Notes: generated from the letters alone by a model not told the origin. Shown: positions 23,141 to 34,756, numbered from the stretch's first letter. The stretch: DNA of 64,000 nt from Gambelia wislizenii (GCA_030847615.1 JAUMIR010000002.1:119606309-119670308); one strand, 5' to 3'. Numbers and translations are program-made.

Positions 23141-23528
23141 TGCTTCCAAACATAAGAGGGCTGGATTCAAATTTTGGTGTATCCAACTGTGCTGGTGAAA
23201 GCATGGCAATGAAAAAGTGGTCAAAGCCCAGTGTAACAACTCTCAAGCCTTCAAAACACACTTGAAGTCCATGCAACAGCTTCCAGTTCTGCAGAACACC
23301 ACTCAGGTTTCAGCTGTTCTATTATATTTTAAATGCTTTTAAGGATCAGAGATGTCAACTGAAGAAGCTTTCAGGGAACAATTGAAGATCACACCTGGCC
23401 CACAGGATGAAAGTTTTGCATCTTTCCATCATTATAAAACTCTAAAGAGACAAAATTATATCATAATTTAGGCATATACATAAATTCACGTGGCACTTCC
23501 TTAAGAGTAAGTCCACTGAACACAACAA

Positions 23529-23634
23529 ACCTAATGTCCAACAACAAGGGAACGTTATAACCCTGAAAAGTATAATTTATAAATTTATATTATATTTTTC
23601 AGTTTTATAACATTCCATTCTTGTTGGACATTAG
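23529..23634. repeat. Inverted repeat (hairpin), about 46-bp arms
   Basis: CTAATGTCCAACAACAAGGG at the left and its near complement ending TTGTTGGACATTAG at the right fold with a short AT-rich loop. The copy at 1970-2060 has only one arm. From 23750 to 24190 nothing else was recognised. Confidence 0.7.
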
Positions 23635-24224
23635 GGGTGTTTTATACGCATAACATATTTAAATCAATAGGATGATGCTATAAGTGTCATTTCACTCAGA
23701 ATTTAAAAGCAGGCATCCTATTGATGACATATGCATGCATAAATCCATCTTATGCCTTCATATGCATGTTTAAGGTCAGTGTAGGTGGTGGAATTTAATT
23801 CCACCTCCCATACTGACCACTTATACTGCTACCTTACTCACATGCTGCCAGGTCACCCCTCCACTTGCCATTCAGTGGCCAGGAGATGATTGAGGGTAGG
23901 CAGCCAAGTAGGTAGCTTCAGCAATTGAATGTGGGAAGACAAAGGCATCTGCTTCAACCTCCTGGAGGTCCAAAAGGATGACATTGGAGATTATCAGACA
24001 TGCTTAATACCCCGGGAAAGGAATGCCACAGGATTGTGAAAGGATTTCCCTTTCAGACAATGTCGCCCCTGTCCCATGCTGCCCCTGTTCAGTCCCCATT
24101 TTTTTACATTGATGGGCAAAAGTCATTAATAGATCATCCATTCCATTTCTGTAACGGAATCATGGGTGTGCGAACCGGTACCCCATTATGCTGGTGCGAT
24201 CTGGGAGGTCTGTGCTGAACACTT

Positions 24225-24740
24225 CCAGGTACGATTAGGACATCCAGGTATGTGACAGCCTTTTTTGTACCCTCCCCGGGTTACTTGTTAAATTTTAGGT
24301 GTGTTTAGTGCTTGCTTGGTTTAATTTTTTGACGTTTGTTTGTATTTTTATTTTATTTTTAAAATTTCCACATGATCTGGGCTCCCTGTAAGGTCCTGAA
24401 AGGTGCATAAAGGATACTTACAGTGCTGATCAGGACATCGAGGTAAGTGACAGCCTTTTTTGTACCCTCCCCGTTTACTTTTTTTTAAAAGTGTGTTTAG
24501 GTACTTGGTTTAATTTTGATGTTTGGTTTTATTTCTTTTTTTAATTTTCCGTGCGATCTGGGATCCTTGTAAGGTCCTGAAAGGTGCATAAAGAACACTT
24601 GTGGTGCCGATCAGGACATCCAAGTAAGTGACAGCCTTTTTTTTTACCCTCTCCTGTTTACTTTTTTTTTTTTTTTTAGTGTGTCTATGTACTTCTTTTA
24701 ATTTTTTGATGTTTGGTTTTATTTTATTTTTCCTGTGTGA
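24225..24740. repeat. Tandem repeat, about 180-195 bp unit, about 3 copies
   Basis: The block GACAGCCTTTTTTGTACCCT recurs at about 24254, 24449 and 24630, with the shared companion blocks AAGGTCCTGAAAGGTGCATA and GATCAGGACATC. The unit wording resembles the interior of the family B element at 41099-42009. Confidence 0.75.
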
Positions 24741-25248
24741 TCATCCTCTTGCGGGATTTGCACTCCAGGAAGTGAATTGGGCTGCCAGACAGTGTGTGTG
24801 AGGGAGCAGTTTCTGTTCCAGGAAAAAGGTAAGTCTCTGAATTTTTTTTAAAAAAATGGCAACAGGGATGGGAACAGGGCGGGAATTAGAAGGTGAGACA
24901 GGGGCGGGTTTTTTGGACCCATGTGATAATCTCCATTGTCTTCCTCTCACTGTCTGCTGAAGCACAGCCAGCTGCTGCCTGACTGTGTCCTGCCTGTCAG
25001 AGTATATAGCCTTCCTAGAACTCTGTACATGCTCAGAGAACCAGTCAGGATAAAACAATAGCAGAACAGTGGAAAAATGTTTCCAGTCACTTCCAGGCAT
25101 AATCCAGGTAATTATAGACTTGGAGACAAGTAAAATAAACTATCTACTATTTATTTAAGCAATTAAAATCATTACATACATTGTACATGCTTCTCAGCAT
25201 GAAAGCAAAACAGCCTTCTCAGCTAGAGAGCAAAAGACAGTGTCTGTG

Positions 25249-25597
25249 GAGATTTTCGGACCGTGTTTTAGAGTGCCTAGGGCGGGAGGAGCTTTCGGGA
25301 GAGGGACGGCGATCTTGCGCAGCAGGGGGGCGTTTTCGGACACCGTTGTCCCTCTCCCGAAACCATCCGTGTCACTTCCGTGAAGCTTTGGAAGCCTCAG
25401 CGCCATATTTTAATCACGGGCAACCTCTGTGATTAAAATATGGCTCTGCGGCTTCCGAAGCTTCACGGAAGTGACACGGATGGTTTCGGGAGAGGGACAA
25501 CGGCGTCCGAAAATGCCCCCCTGCTGCGCAAGATCGCCGTCCCTCTCCCGAAAGCTCCTCCCGCCCTAGGCACTCTAAAACGCGGTCTGAAAATCTC
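25249..25597. mobile_element. Palindromic hairpin MITE (GAGATTTTC ends), copy H1
   Basis: 349 bp, reading GAGATTTTCGGACC at the left and GGTCTGAAAATCTC at the right, palindromic throughout except an 11-bp loop near 25423 (between AATCAC and GTGATT). No coding function; frames in it exist on both strands because of the symmetry. Flanks CTGTG and CACAG are complementary rather than a direct duplication. 25600-26085 shows no clear feature. Confidence 0.85.
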
Positions 25598-26085
25598 CAC
25601 AGTCTTTCCACAGCTCAGCACAGAAGAACAGAATACAGATAAGGCTGTAACATACAGATATAGATACAGCAGCTTTTTCCAGTAGTGACTACTATGATGG
25701 GAACAGTACAGACTGTCATACTTCCTTTCACACAAAGATAAGGAAACACGTTGATACTAAACGCAGCTGTGAGCTCTGTTTACCTTTATCTCACTTGCCC
25801 TTGAGGCTTGCCTGGATGGCTTTGAAAGTCAAACTGTCTATAGTATGGATTTATGGGCCTGCAATGACACTCTGCAGCCTGACACTGCCATATCCTGATC
25901 ATGAAATACCTGTGGGGAGGTGGTATCCTACCAGCAAGGGTGTCAGGAGTAGTATGTGTGTGGGGAGAGGGAGTTGATGTAGTGTCAAGGCATTGTATAA
26001 ACCCTCTGAGGTCCAAAGGAGGGAGGAAATGGCTTTTGGGTGCAGATAGATTTAGTCTCTGGATCTGCCAAAGTTGCCCACCTCT

Positions 26086-26335
26086 GCTATAGGTCAAATC
26101 AGAGAAGAAGTTAATTTACAAGCAATATTTGCAACTAAGTATGTGGGAAATGGTCACAACAGATTGTGTTTTCATATTGCAAGGAATAGTAAAAGAACAA
26201 CAACAACGGTCAAGTGTGCTGGCAAGGCCTATGGAAAGCTCTCTTGCCCCTTTCTTCAGAAGGTATCAGCAATTGACAAGAGACTATTACTGTATAGCTT
26301 TTACAATCACTCTATCAAGATAATTTTTTGACAGT
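26086..26335. repeat. Distal part of TAS2R copy 3 upstream flank, displaced
   Basis: AGGTCAAATCAGAGAAGAAG, TTAATTTACAAGC and GTGTGCTGGCAAGGCCTATG match 3675-3800 upstream of copy 1 and 20690-20830 upstream of copy 2. In this copy the rest of the upstream region resumes only at about 28370, about 2 kb away. Confidence 0.65.
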
Positions 26336-26429
26336 GAGAATTGGTCTACATGGTGCATAATGTGGCATAATGAATCCATATTAACTGAGAGGTAAAGCAT
26401 AGCTGCATTTTGGCTCCTTTTTAAAATTT

Positions 26430-28280
26430 AATTTTTATATCTATGACCTGATCTCTGGAATGATTTCCCCTTCCTTTTTCTTTCCCACTGCTGGCAATCA
26501 CAGTTTCAGTTCTATGTTATACTGATGATATGGTATTGTTGTCCTTGAATAAAACTGGGAGTTGTTTAGAGGACAAAAAAAAAATCCACAAAGAATGCAG
26601 GCAGAATATCTTTTGCTCAGATGAGCTCCTGCTGGGATTCATCATATTGGGAAGGAGGGACTGAAAACTCCAAATAGTTTGCGAGAACAACATTAGTTGT
26701 TTCTTGCACGTCTGAACAACCAATTCAAATAGGGGCACTTCAGAGAAGTCAAACGTGATTGGTCGGACCTTGGAGGGGATGGGCTTGCAAGGGATGAAGC
26801 AGCCAGAGCTGCCATTGTTGTTGTTTTATTTTCCGTGTGAACAATCGTGCCCACGATCGTTCAAGAGGCAAATCAAGAAGAAAGATTTTAAAGCAGAAAA
26901 TCACTCTTCCACATCTGTTATTTAAGGACAAAAAAGTGGGGAATGGAGGGAGGTTTTTGGCAGGCAATTCACTCACGGCCACCATCTTTTCTCCAGGGTA
27001 TGCTCCATGTGAACTGCAAACTTGGCTAATTTTCAATGCCAGCAATCTTGCCGATGAGTCATGGGCCCAAATTAACACTGCATCAATAGGGAGGTAAGGC
27101 GCTATTTTTCGCTATTAATTCTCCCGTCTAGCTGAGCCTTTGGTCTTAAAAGAACACTAATAATATTCGGACAGCTCTGCAAAGAAGAACAGCTTGTAAT
27201 CAACTATTCCAAAACCAGGATTATGGTTTTTGGAAGGATAACTTATATCAGTCTAATTGGTCACTTAACAGGCACGCAATAGAACAGATTTGCTCATTCA
27301 AATACCTGGGGTTGCATTGTAACAGGAATCTTTCTTTGAAGCTACCAAATTAAGTATTAAATCCATTGGGCAGCTTAAAGGCTTGTTCTATATCAGAGGG
27401 ACTCAATTTTTCAATCCAGCTCTTCTGCTGCAAAAATGATAGCTCAAATATTATATGGAGCAGAAATCTGGTAACAGGGTGCCAATGTGATCAAATGTTA
27501 TGCAAAACAAATGTATGAAAACGACATTAGGACACACACACACACCGCCTCCATTATCTCATCTTAGGGCTGAGCTAGATGTCCCATCAATTGGAGGCAA
27601 AATACATTTGGCCTATTTAAAATAATGGTGTTGATTAAACAGTCCAGAGGACTGCTCCCTTGCTAAACTCTGCTGGCAATTGAGGCAACTGAGGATTGGA
27701 GGATGGGCACATTTGTGCCAAGTCAAGTTAAGGGTACCATGGGGAAAAAATCTTGTCTGTGAACAATTTTCTACTTGGTATCCTTGACTGTAGGTTAAGC
27801 ATGCATGACCACATTATCTTTAGGCACTGACATGCTTACAACTTTTTGGAGCTTTTACTGAATTGAGATTCCACCAAATGCCTTTTGGTTACCTTGAAGA
27901 AAGATACTTAGGAAGCCTTATACATAACAGAAATGCACTTATTTTTGTGACCAGATTGAAAATATATCTCACTATTTGTTGTTTTACCCCCCTCTAACTC
28001 AGATCCTAGAGAAAGATTCTTGTCAGCTATTTTTCAGTTGTACCCTGTCTGTACACCCAAGGCTTTGGTAATAAGAATATTAGCTGATAATCTATTACAT
28101 ACCCTGTAATTCTATTTACAGTGGCTTCTAAAGGTTGTGTTCTAATTTTATTAAGGATCATATAAATGGAGTATAAAATATTTAAGATAGGAGGGATTCT
28201 TATAATAATCTGTTTTTAAATTTGAGCATTGTATTGGTAATTGTCACTTGTTTTGTATTTTGTAAAGGCTTTTGGCTGTA
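26430..28280 (+). mobile_element. Decayed LINE reverse transcriptase remnant, inserted in TAS2R copy 3 upstream flank
   Basis: At about 26510-26550 the translation gives VLCYTDDMVLLS, an RT YxDD catalytic box. At about 27180-27330, in shifted frames, it gives INYSKTRIMVFG and IEQICSFKYLGL, the usual order after the YxDD box in non-LTR RTs. Unrelated sequence (about 26745-27105) interrupts the two parts. Stops and frameshifts are many. The clade is not assigned. Confidence 0.6.
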
Positions 28281-28369
28281 CACAATAAACTCATGTCTGT
28301 CTGCCTATTTGTTATAGTACCATGTTCTCTGACCACATCCTTTTACTTGGAGAAGAAATTTATTGGGAA

Positions 28370-28662
28370 AGGGGTTACCTGTCTCAAACCTTGATTGCTG
28401 CCCAGTTCTGATTTGTAGAAAATTATGAGACAGGTCCTTGACTGTAGCCTGTATCAAAATTGTGAGTTATGAAAAAGAGTTACCTGACAGCCCCATTCAT
28501 TTTGCATAGTTTGGTTATCGTTTCATTAACATAATTCCTAAAGCATTTAAAAAGGACATCACAGACCTGGGACCTGCACTTTCTATTTCAGCTCAATACT
28601 ATTTCCATTGATTGAATATCACCTTTACAGCTAGATCTGAAAGGATCAGGTGACCAGGAGAT
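28370..28662 (+). promoter_or_regulatory. Conserved proximal upstream region of TAS2R copy 3
   Basis: Homologous to 3930-4248 and 20930-21218. It has the octamer variant TTTTGCAT at 28500-28507 and TATA-like TTTAAAAAGG at 28546-28555, 108 bp before the ATG. Confidence 0.6.
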
Positions 28663-29568
28663 ATGCCTTCTTCCCCAATTTTTGCCTTTCTGGTAGCTGC
28701 AGTTGTCTTTGCCCTCAGTGGACTCCTCTCCAATGGCTTTATAGCTGCAATAATTCTCAGGGAATGGACCAAATCCAGGAGCCTTGCTTCCAATGAACAA
28801 CTGCTTTTGAGCTTGACTGTGTCCAATTTCTGGGCCACAACATTATTGATTCCATTTTACATCAAAACCACCTTAGCGGATAACAGCATGAGCAACTTCG
28901 TTCCATCGCCAGGACTCAACTTTCTTGTTATGTTTGTCTTAATGTCTAGATTCTGGTTCACTGCCTGGCTATGCTTCTTTTATTGCATCAAGATAGTAAA
29001 CAGCACCCATTCTCTCTTCCTTTGGTGCAAACTGAGGATATTGTGGCTAATACCCAGGTTTCTTGTAGGATCTCTGATCTGCTCCTTCCTTTTTTCTGTT
29101 TTTTCATTACAGATTGCTGCTACACAACCCCAAAGCAACACAACAGGGAATGCTACAAGCATGAGTCAAGATAAGACAATGAAACACACACTCAGTACTT
29201 TTGAAGCCTTCTTTTTAGCCATTGGTTCTGGTTGTCCCCTTCTCGTGGCTTTACTTTGCTCCATCCTAGTTGTTGCTTCACTTTGTCGGCATGTCTGTCG
29301 GATTACAGGTAAAGAATCCCACTTTAGGAGTCTCCAAACAGAAGCTCACATAAAAGCAGCCTGGACAATCCTCTCTCTCCTGTTCCTTTTTGTATCATAT
29401 TATGTGGCACAAACATTGTCCATGACTGTAACATTAGGAACATATGAAGGGATCTTGGTGGCATCGGTGAGAATGGCGTATCCCTCTGCTCAGTCGTCCA
29501 TCCTGCTGCTGGTTAACCCCAGACTAAAGCAGGCAGCTACTCAGATGCTTCGAAGATCAAAGGTGTGA
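28663..29568 (+). CDS. TAS2R: Bitter taste receptor, TAS2R family (copy 3)
   Basis: Intact 301-residue single-exon receptor. Landmarks: SGLLSNGFI (19-27), LLLSLTVSNF (47-56), FWFTAWLCFFYCIKI (97-111) then FLWCKLR (119-125), SLCRHVCRI, AHIKAAWTI entering TM6 and YPSAQSSILLLVNPRL in TM7. Loop 2 carries two adjacent sequons at N159 (NTT) and N163 (NAT). It is more diverged than copies 1 and 2 are from each other, and at SLQTEAHIKAA it agrees with the pseudogene at 46109-45221 rather than with copies 1 and 2. An AATAAATAAATA run at about 29612, just after the stop, could serve for polyadenylation. The proximal upstream module is kept although a LINE remnant separates it from the distal flank. Confidence 0.94.
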   Translation: MPSSPIFAFLVAAVVFALSGLLSNGFIAAIILREWTKSRSLASNEQLLLSLTVSNFWATTLLIPFYIKTTLADNSMSNFVPSPGLNFLVMFVLMSRFWFTAWLCFFYCIKIVNSTHSLFLWCKLRILWLIPRFLVGSLICSFLFSVFSLQIAATQPQSNTTGNATSMSQDKTMKHTLSTFEAFFLAIGSGCPLLVALLCSILVVASLCRHVCRITGKESHFRSLQTEAHIKAAWTILSLLFLFVSYYVAQTLSMTVTLGTYEGILVASVRMAYPSAQSSILLLVNPRLKQAATQMLRRSKV

Positions 29569-29954
29569 TGCTCATCCACATACTTATTCCTTGAATGTAT
29601 GAATGGAAAAAATAAATAAATAGCCACTGTGAGGTGTGGGGTGGGGCTAGAGAAGAACTGTGGTACAGAAGCAGATTTTTAAAAGTCCTTGTCACTGTTC
29701 TTTGCAAAGGAAGAAAGGCTTTAACTGGTAGAAACTGAAGCTTTGCTATAATTTTGAACATCAGAGGGTGGGGTGGGACATTGATTCCAATGGGGACCAT
29801 AGCAACCACAAAAGATTAAATCTTTCTGCCACATGCCACATCCCCACTCCACTTCTGCGATTCCTGTATTAGCTTGCTACCTTTTAAATATGAAGTATGT
29901 GATGGGAGGCTGCATTATAAAGAATATATACAGTTCGACTCTCAGTAGCTCGCC

Positions 29955-30115
29955 CTAGAAGCCAAGATAACTAAACTGAGACTGTTGTACTTTGGACATA
30001 TCATGAGAACAGATGACTCACTAGAAAAGACAATAATGCTTGGTAAGGTAGAAGGGAGTAGGGAACGAGGAAGACGAGGGGTGGGGGCAAATACAAAGAA
30101 TGGATTAAAGCCATG
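29955..30115 (+). mobile_element. Bov-B/RTE LINE 3' coding fragment
   Basis: The translation LRLLYFGHIMRTDDSLEKTI, then MLGKVEGSRERGRRG, is the well-known C-terminal region after the RT of Bov-B type RTE LINEs. Only about 50 codons remain. Bov-B is abundant in squamates. Confidence 0.7.
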
Positions 30116-30255
30116 TGTTCAAAATGTACAGGTATTTGTCAACAAATGTCAGTCTTTCAGGAGGCATAAAACATGGTACCACATATCACCTTTGGTTTTA
30201 TTTTGTGTAAAGAACCATTGCAATAACTTTGAGAGAAAGTGATTTATTAAAAATG

Positions 30256-30477
30256 ACTGCTGACACACTGGAGAAATAATGCAGTTTGACACTGCTTTTA
30301 ACTGTCATGGCTCCATCCTATGGAATCCTGGGATTTGTAGTTTGTGGTGGCACCACAGCTCTCTGACAGAGAGAGCTAAATAGCTCAAAAAACTACAAAT
30401 CCCAGAACTCCATAGCATTGAGCCCTGGCAGTTAAAGCCATGTCAAACTGCTTTATTACTGCAGTGTGTCAGCTGCC
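30256..30477. mobile_element. Palindromic MITE, GGGATTTGTAGTTT family, copy 1
   Basis: The arms start GACTGCTGACACACTGGAG and end CTGCAGTGTGTCAGCTGCC, and are largely complementary. The centre carries CTGGGATTTGTAGTTT and AACTACAAATCCCAGAAC in opposite directions. A related copy is at 42827-43050 and its partner in the other arm. Confidence 0.72.
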
Positions 30478-30856
30478 TATGATTTAGAAAAATAAAATTA
30501 AGGTCTTATATTTATGCCATCATAAAATTAATTTATAGTTTTCTGTCTTTTATCAAACGAGCAGTATAATTAAATCATATGAAAATACATAATCAGGTGA
30601 TAGGAAATAAACTATGGTAAACTATGAAAATGTCCTGGATGAGAAGGCACTAATTAACTCCATATGGTCTGGGACTCAGAAGAATGAAAAAGATAACTAG
30701 AAACAACACTGAAATACAGGCATACCTCAGTTAACAATGTCTCTGACGGAAAACCCCAGCCCTCCTTTTCCTCCTTGTCTTTTGTCTACCTGGAATTTTT
30801 TAAGCAGCATTTGGAGGATGGTGAAGAAGGGTTGGAGAAACACAGAGTTTTGGATC

Positions 30857-31072
30857 CTTATTGCACTACACTGTTATAGCACTATTATCCCACCTTAACT
30901 GCTATGGTTGCCTCCTGTGGAATCCTGGGAACTGCAATTTAGGGAGGGGCATTTAACATTCTCAGCCAGAGAGCTTTTGGGCCTCACTAAACTACAAACC
31001 CCAGAATTCCACAGGAGGCAGCCAGAATAGTTAAATTGGAATAATAGTGCTATAGCAGTATTGTGCGATAAG
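30857..31072. mobile_element. Palindromic MITE, GGGATTTGTAGTTT family, diverged copy
   Basis: Inverted ends CCTTATTGCACTACACTG and CAGTATTGTGCGATAAGG, with central AATCCTGGGAACTGCAATTT and AACTACAAACCCCAGAATTC. No coding. Nothing recognised from 31072 to 31402. Confidence 0.65.
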
Positions 31073-32074
31073 GTGTGTTGGGTTGCAGTGTCATGTCTTC
31101 AGGTCCAATAAACAAAGCTTGATCTAGGACAGAGCTGGATTCTGCTTTAGCCAAGCCTACTATAGTCATGTGTTCCATCCTACAACAGGCAAGGTAAACA
31201 TCAGCTGCCTCCAGAATCTCTAACTGTGCATGTGTGAACAGCAAAACAGAGAGAAAAGGGAAGAGCAAACAAGCCTCCCTCAACAGCTACTACTGTACCA
31301 GCATGTTGAAAAAAAATAGATCTGTTAAGTTTGGCCACTAAAATGGAAATTATAAGAAAAGTGGAGGCTGGTGAAAGAAAAAGAAAACGTCATCCCTGGA
31401 TGCATGTTGGAAGAAGAAGTTCCAGTGGTCTCTAGAAAGTTCAAAATGAGTTGTTGCTGTTGTTTTAAAATTTGTTTATGCAAGGCTTTCTTAACCTGGT
31501 TATTTCATTTCACATGAGCATGTTGTTAGTTTTGATTAAAAAGTATGCTGAAACGTATTGAATTACTCTTCTTTTTTGGTGGTGTAGGAACCTGTCCCTA
31601 TTCTTACCATGTTATTTCTGCCTCTAGTAGCAATTTTTCTGTTAAAGAAATAACACCCAGGAACACACCAACTTCATTAACTGAAGTATACCTTTATAGC
31701 AACATAAATGTCAGAAATAAAACTAAATTATTATGAATGCTAAAGAAAATTGATTCAGGCCTTTACATCAAGATTATCATTGTGAAGACACACCCAACTA
31801 AAGGTGGTGGCAGGTTTGGGTGTGCAACGCCAGTACCCTGGTGAGATCAAACTCTTTTACCCAAAAAGGCACTGATGCTGAATATAAAGTTCAAAAAAGG
31901 AGTTAGCTTATTTTAAAGAACAAAAGTAAAGGGCTTTCTCCTCCCCAGCTCTAAAAGGCTTGAAATAAAAGGTACTTGACCGTTGGAGTTCCAGCACTCT
32001 TCAGGGTGTCATCTCTCTGGGTTTGATCTCCTCACTCAATGGAGCTGGTGCAGGGTCTTTCAGCTCCTGATTCC

Positions 32075-32162
32075 TTTGACTGTTGTTGGTAATTAATTTG
32101 GCTAAAACGTTGTTGGTAACTAATTTGGCTAAAAGGTTGTTGGCAACTAATTTGGCTAAATG
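32075..32162. repeat. 27-bp tandem repeat, 3 units
   Basis: TTGTTGGTAATTAATTTGGC and two near copies follow each other at a 27-bp period. The mirror copy is at 56375-56462. Confidence 0.9.
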
Positions 32163-33174
32163 GTGTAAGAAATGCCCTTCCCGGCTGTCTGGGCCTGTTT
32201 GCCACCAATAAACAGCTCTCTGCAAGTTCACAGCAAAGACTGCCCAAAAGAACCAAAAACTACTAGATAGAACAGAGCTTGCTGGGAAGGAACAAACCAA
32301 AACCTGGAAAAATGCAGGGGAATTCTTCAGTTCCTCCCACAATTCTAATACAATGAAATATTCCTATACTCAGACATCCTAAGGCCTGAACTAAAACAAA
32401 GGAAAATGCAGGGGAGATTCAAACAGTCCTGGCTGGACATCACAATCATAGAAGAGAAAAAGCCACAGGAGGAAGTCCAGATGGGCACGCCAGTCCGTTG
32501 CTGCAGCCGCTGCCACTGATGTATCCCTCGCTGTCTCTGAAGGCAGGAAGCTGGCCGAAAACATGGGATCGAGGCCCTCTGAATGTGACCAGCCGCAGGC
32601 CTGCTTCCTGCTGTGGAAAAGCAAGGCAGACTGGCAGCTGAAGCGACAGCTTGGCCTGCTGGGATGGGGTCCTGTGGTCACATAGGGCCCAATCTGTTTT
32701 TCCCCCAGAGGGAATGGAGTGAACCAAATATTGTTTTAGAACACTTTAATGGGCCCTACCCTGCCTTCCCCCTGTCATAGCCTTGTTTTTGCCCTGGGGA
32801 TTGTAAGGACTTCCCAGGGCAAAATGGGGCAAAAGCTCTACACTGTCAGGACTGCAGGGCTCTAAGATGGAACATGATAGCGTATATTACCTGTGTAGAC
32901 AAGCCCCTAGTTAGAAATATGAGAAACTGGATATTTTTCAAAACTACAAAATCTCATTCTAGTGGTATACAGTCTTATCTTGTAGAAGGGTTCAGAATAC
33001 TTGTTGACTCTTTTGGGAAACAAGCGTGTGTAGTACAGTTTAAGTTAATGAGCAGCCACTTTGTGTACACTTGATCACTCACAGCTGTGTAATTCAGCAC
33101 ACAACAGAACTCAAAGAACAACTCAGCCAGACAGAACAGTGAAGTTCATAATAAATAGTTTATACAACACTAAG

Positions 33175-33523
33175 GAGATTTTCAGACTGCGTTTTACCGT
33201 GGCTCATGCGGGAGGAGCTTCCGGGAGAGGGACAGTGGTCTTGCACGGCAGAGGGTCATTTTCGGATGCCGCCGTCCCTCTCCCGAAACCATCCGTGTCA
33301 ATTCCGTGAAGCTTCGGAAGCCTCAGCGCCATATTTTAATCACGGGCAAACTCCGTGATTAAAATATGGCTCTGCGGCTTCCGAAGCTTCACGGAAGTGA
33401 CACGGATGGTTTCGGGAGAGGGACGGCAGCGTCCGAAAACGACCCTCTCCTGCACAAGACCGCCGTCCCTCTCCTGGAAGCTCCTCCCGCATGAGCCATG
33501 GTAAAACGCGGTCTGAAAACCTC
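33175..33523. mobile_element. Palindromic hairpin MITE (GAGATTTTC ends), copy H2
   Basis: 349 bp, ends GAGATTTTCAGACTG and GTCTGAAAACCTC, with an 11-bp loop between AATCAC and GTGATT. It is flanked by a direct CTAAG on both sides (33170-33174 and 33524-33528). Confidence 0.88.
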
Positions 33524-33908
33524 CTAAGAACTAAAAAAAGAGGACTAAACTGACATTGGCTTTTTTTAAAAAAAAATCTCACTAGGAAAAGACATGGTGG
33601 GCCTTCTATGCCCTAATTAATGGTTTCAAGATACCCAAACACACAAAAACTACGGTACAATTTTCTATGTTGGCAGTCTGGCTTTCAAAATTAGTTTTTG
33701 GTAGATGGAGGCACATTACATAGATGATGCTTTGCCTTGCGGTACATTTATTAGACCTCCTCATGCAGTAAGTCTGAGTATTCCATTTTCAAATGTGTGA
33801 GTTTCATCCTGTTCTCTGTTACTGTCTGGCAACATAATCAAAGGAAAACCATCCACAAACCCTGCAGCCCATGAAGAAAGCCTCATTGAACCCAGTGGGA
33901 TTGGAAGG

Positions 33909-34068
33909 CTTATCGCACAAGGGAAGGGAAGCAGCAGAGCAGCCTGATAATAGTCCCTCCTGCTTTGCCTTATCAAATGACATCAGTGTTGTGATAAGGT
34001 AAGGTGGGAAGCACTAGTATCGGGCTGTACGTGCGTTTCCCTTCCCTCGTGTGATAAGCCTCTTCTGA
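33909..34068. mobile_element. Short palindromic MITE
   Basis: Ends AGGCTTATCGCACAAGGGAA and TTCCCTCGTGTGATAAGCCT are inverted; the central half is also partly self-complementary (CCTTATCA...TGATAAGG). Mirror copy at about 54472-54631. Confidence 0.75.
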
Positions 34069-34261
34069 ATAAACAAGCGCAAGGGTTTACATTACTGGCT
34101 TTCTGCATGATCAATTCTTTTCTCATTAAATCTGCATTTGTTCCACAGAGTCTGAACATATCCCCCCGGTGTGTGTGGATTTCTATAATGCTCAGAGTAA
34201 AACATCTTTCTCTTCTCTCAGCCCTGTATGGAGATTGTTAGCCACATCGAAGAGATTTGCT

Positions 34262-34450
34262 GTTGTTGTTGTGTCCTCTCAAGTCATTTCCAACTTATGG
34301 TAACCTTAAGACAAACCTATCACAGGGTTTTCTGAGGCTGAGAGTGTGCAACTTGCCCAAAGTCACCCAGTGGGTTTTCAGGGCTGAGCAGGGATTTGAA
34401 CCCTGGTCTACAGAGTCATAGTTCAACACTCAAACCACTACACCATGGTG
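34262..34450 (-). mobile_element. tRNA-derived SINE (antisense)
   Basis: On the minus strand: A-box head GGTGTAGTGGTTTGAGTG, B-box GGGTTCAAATCCC, then body and tail ATGACTTGAGAGGACACAAC with (AAC)n. The architecture fits a squamate tRNA-headed SINE with a Bov-B-type tail. It is not a tRNA gene. Mirror copy on + at 54089-54282. Confidence 0.82.
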
Positions 34451-34756
34451 TCCTTAAACTAACTGAACCCTCAGCTGCAATAACAGGAATGCAAATTGAG
34501 AATAGATATACAGTAGTTACATCAAGGCTATACCAGGGACACATCTTTGCATTTCACTTTTTACAGATAGCAGTAAACAGATCGGTGTCCCCATTAACAC
34601 TAAAAAAATCTTACTAGAATTTGACAAACAAATATAAGTTAAGACCATAATTCTACACATGCTTACATACAGGTTTGCCATATTCCAGAATCTCAAATCT
34701 CGGCATCTAATTTACCTATAATGTAAATCATTATGATCAAGAATATTATTACTTTG

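Noticed and set aside
24225..24740. CRISPR array
   Set aside because: The repeat units are about 190 bp without spacer/repeat structure, and the sequence is animal DNA.
34262..34450. tRNA gene on the minus strand
   Set aside because: A and B boxes are present but the sequence continues as a SINE with an (AAC)n tail, and the anticodon arm is not tRNA-like.
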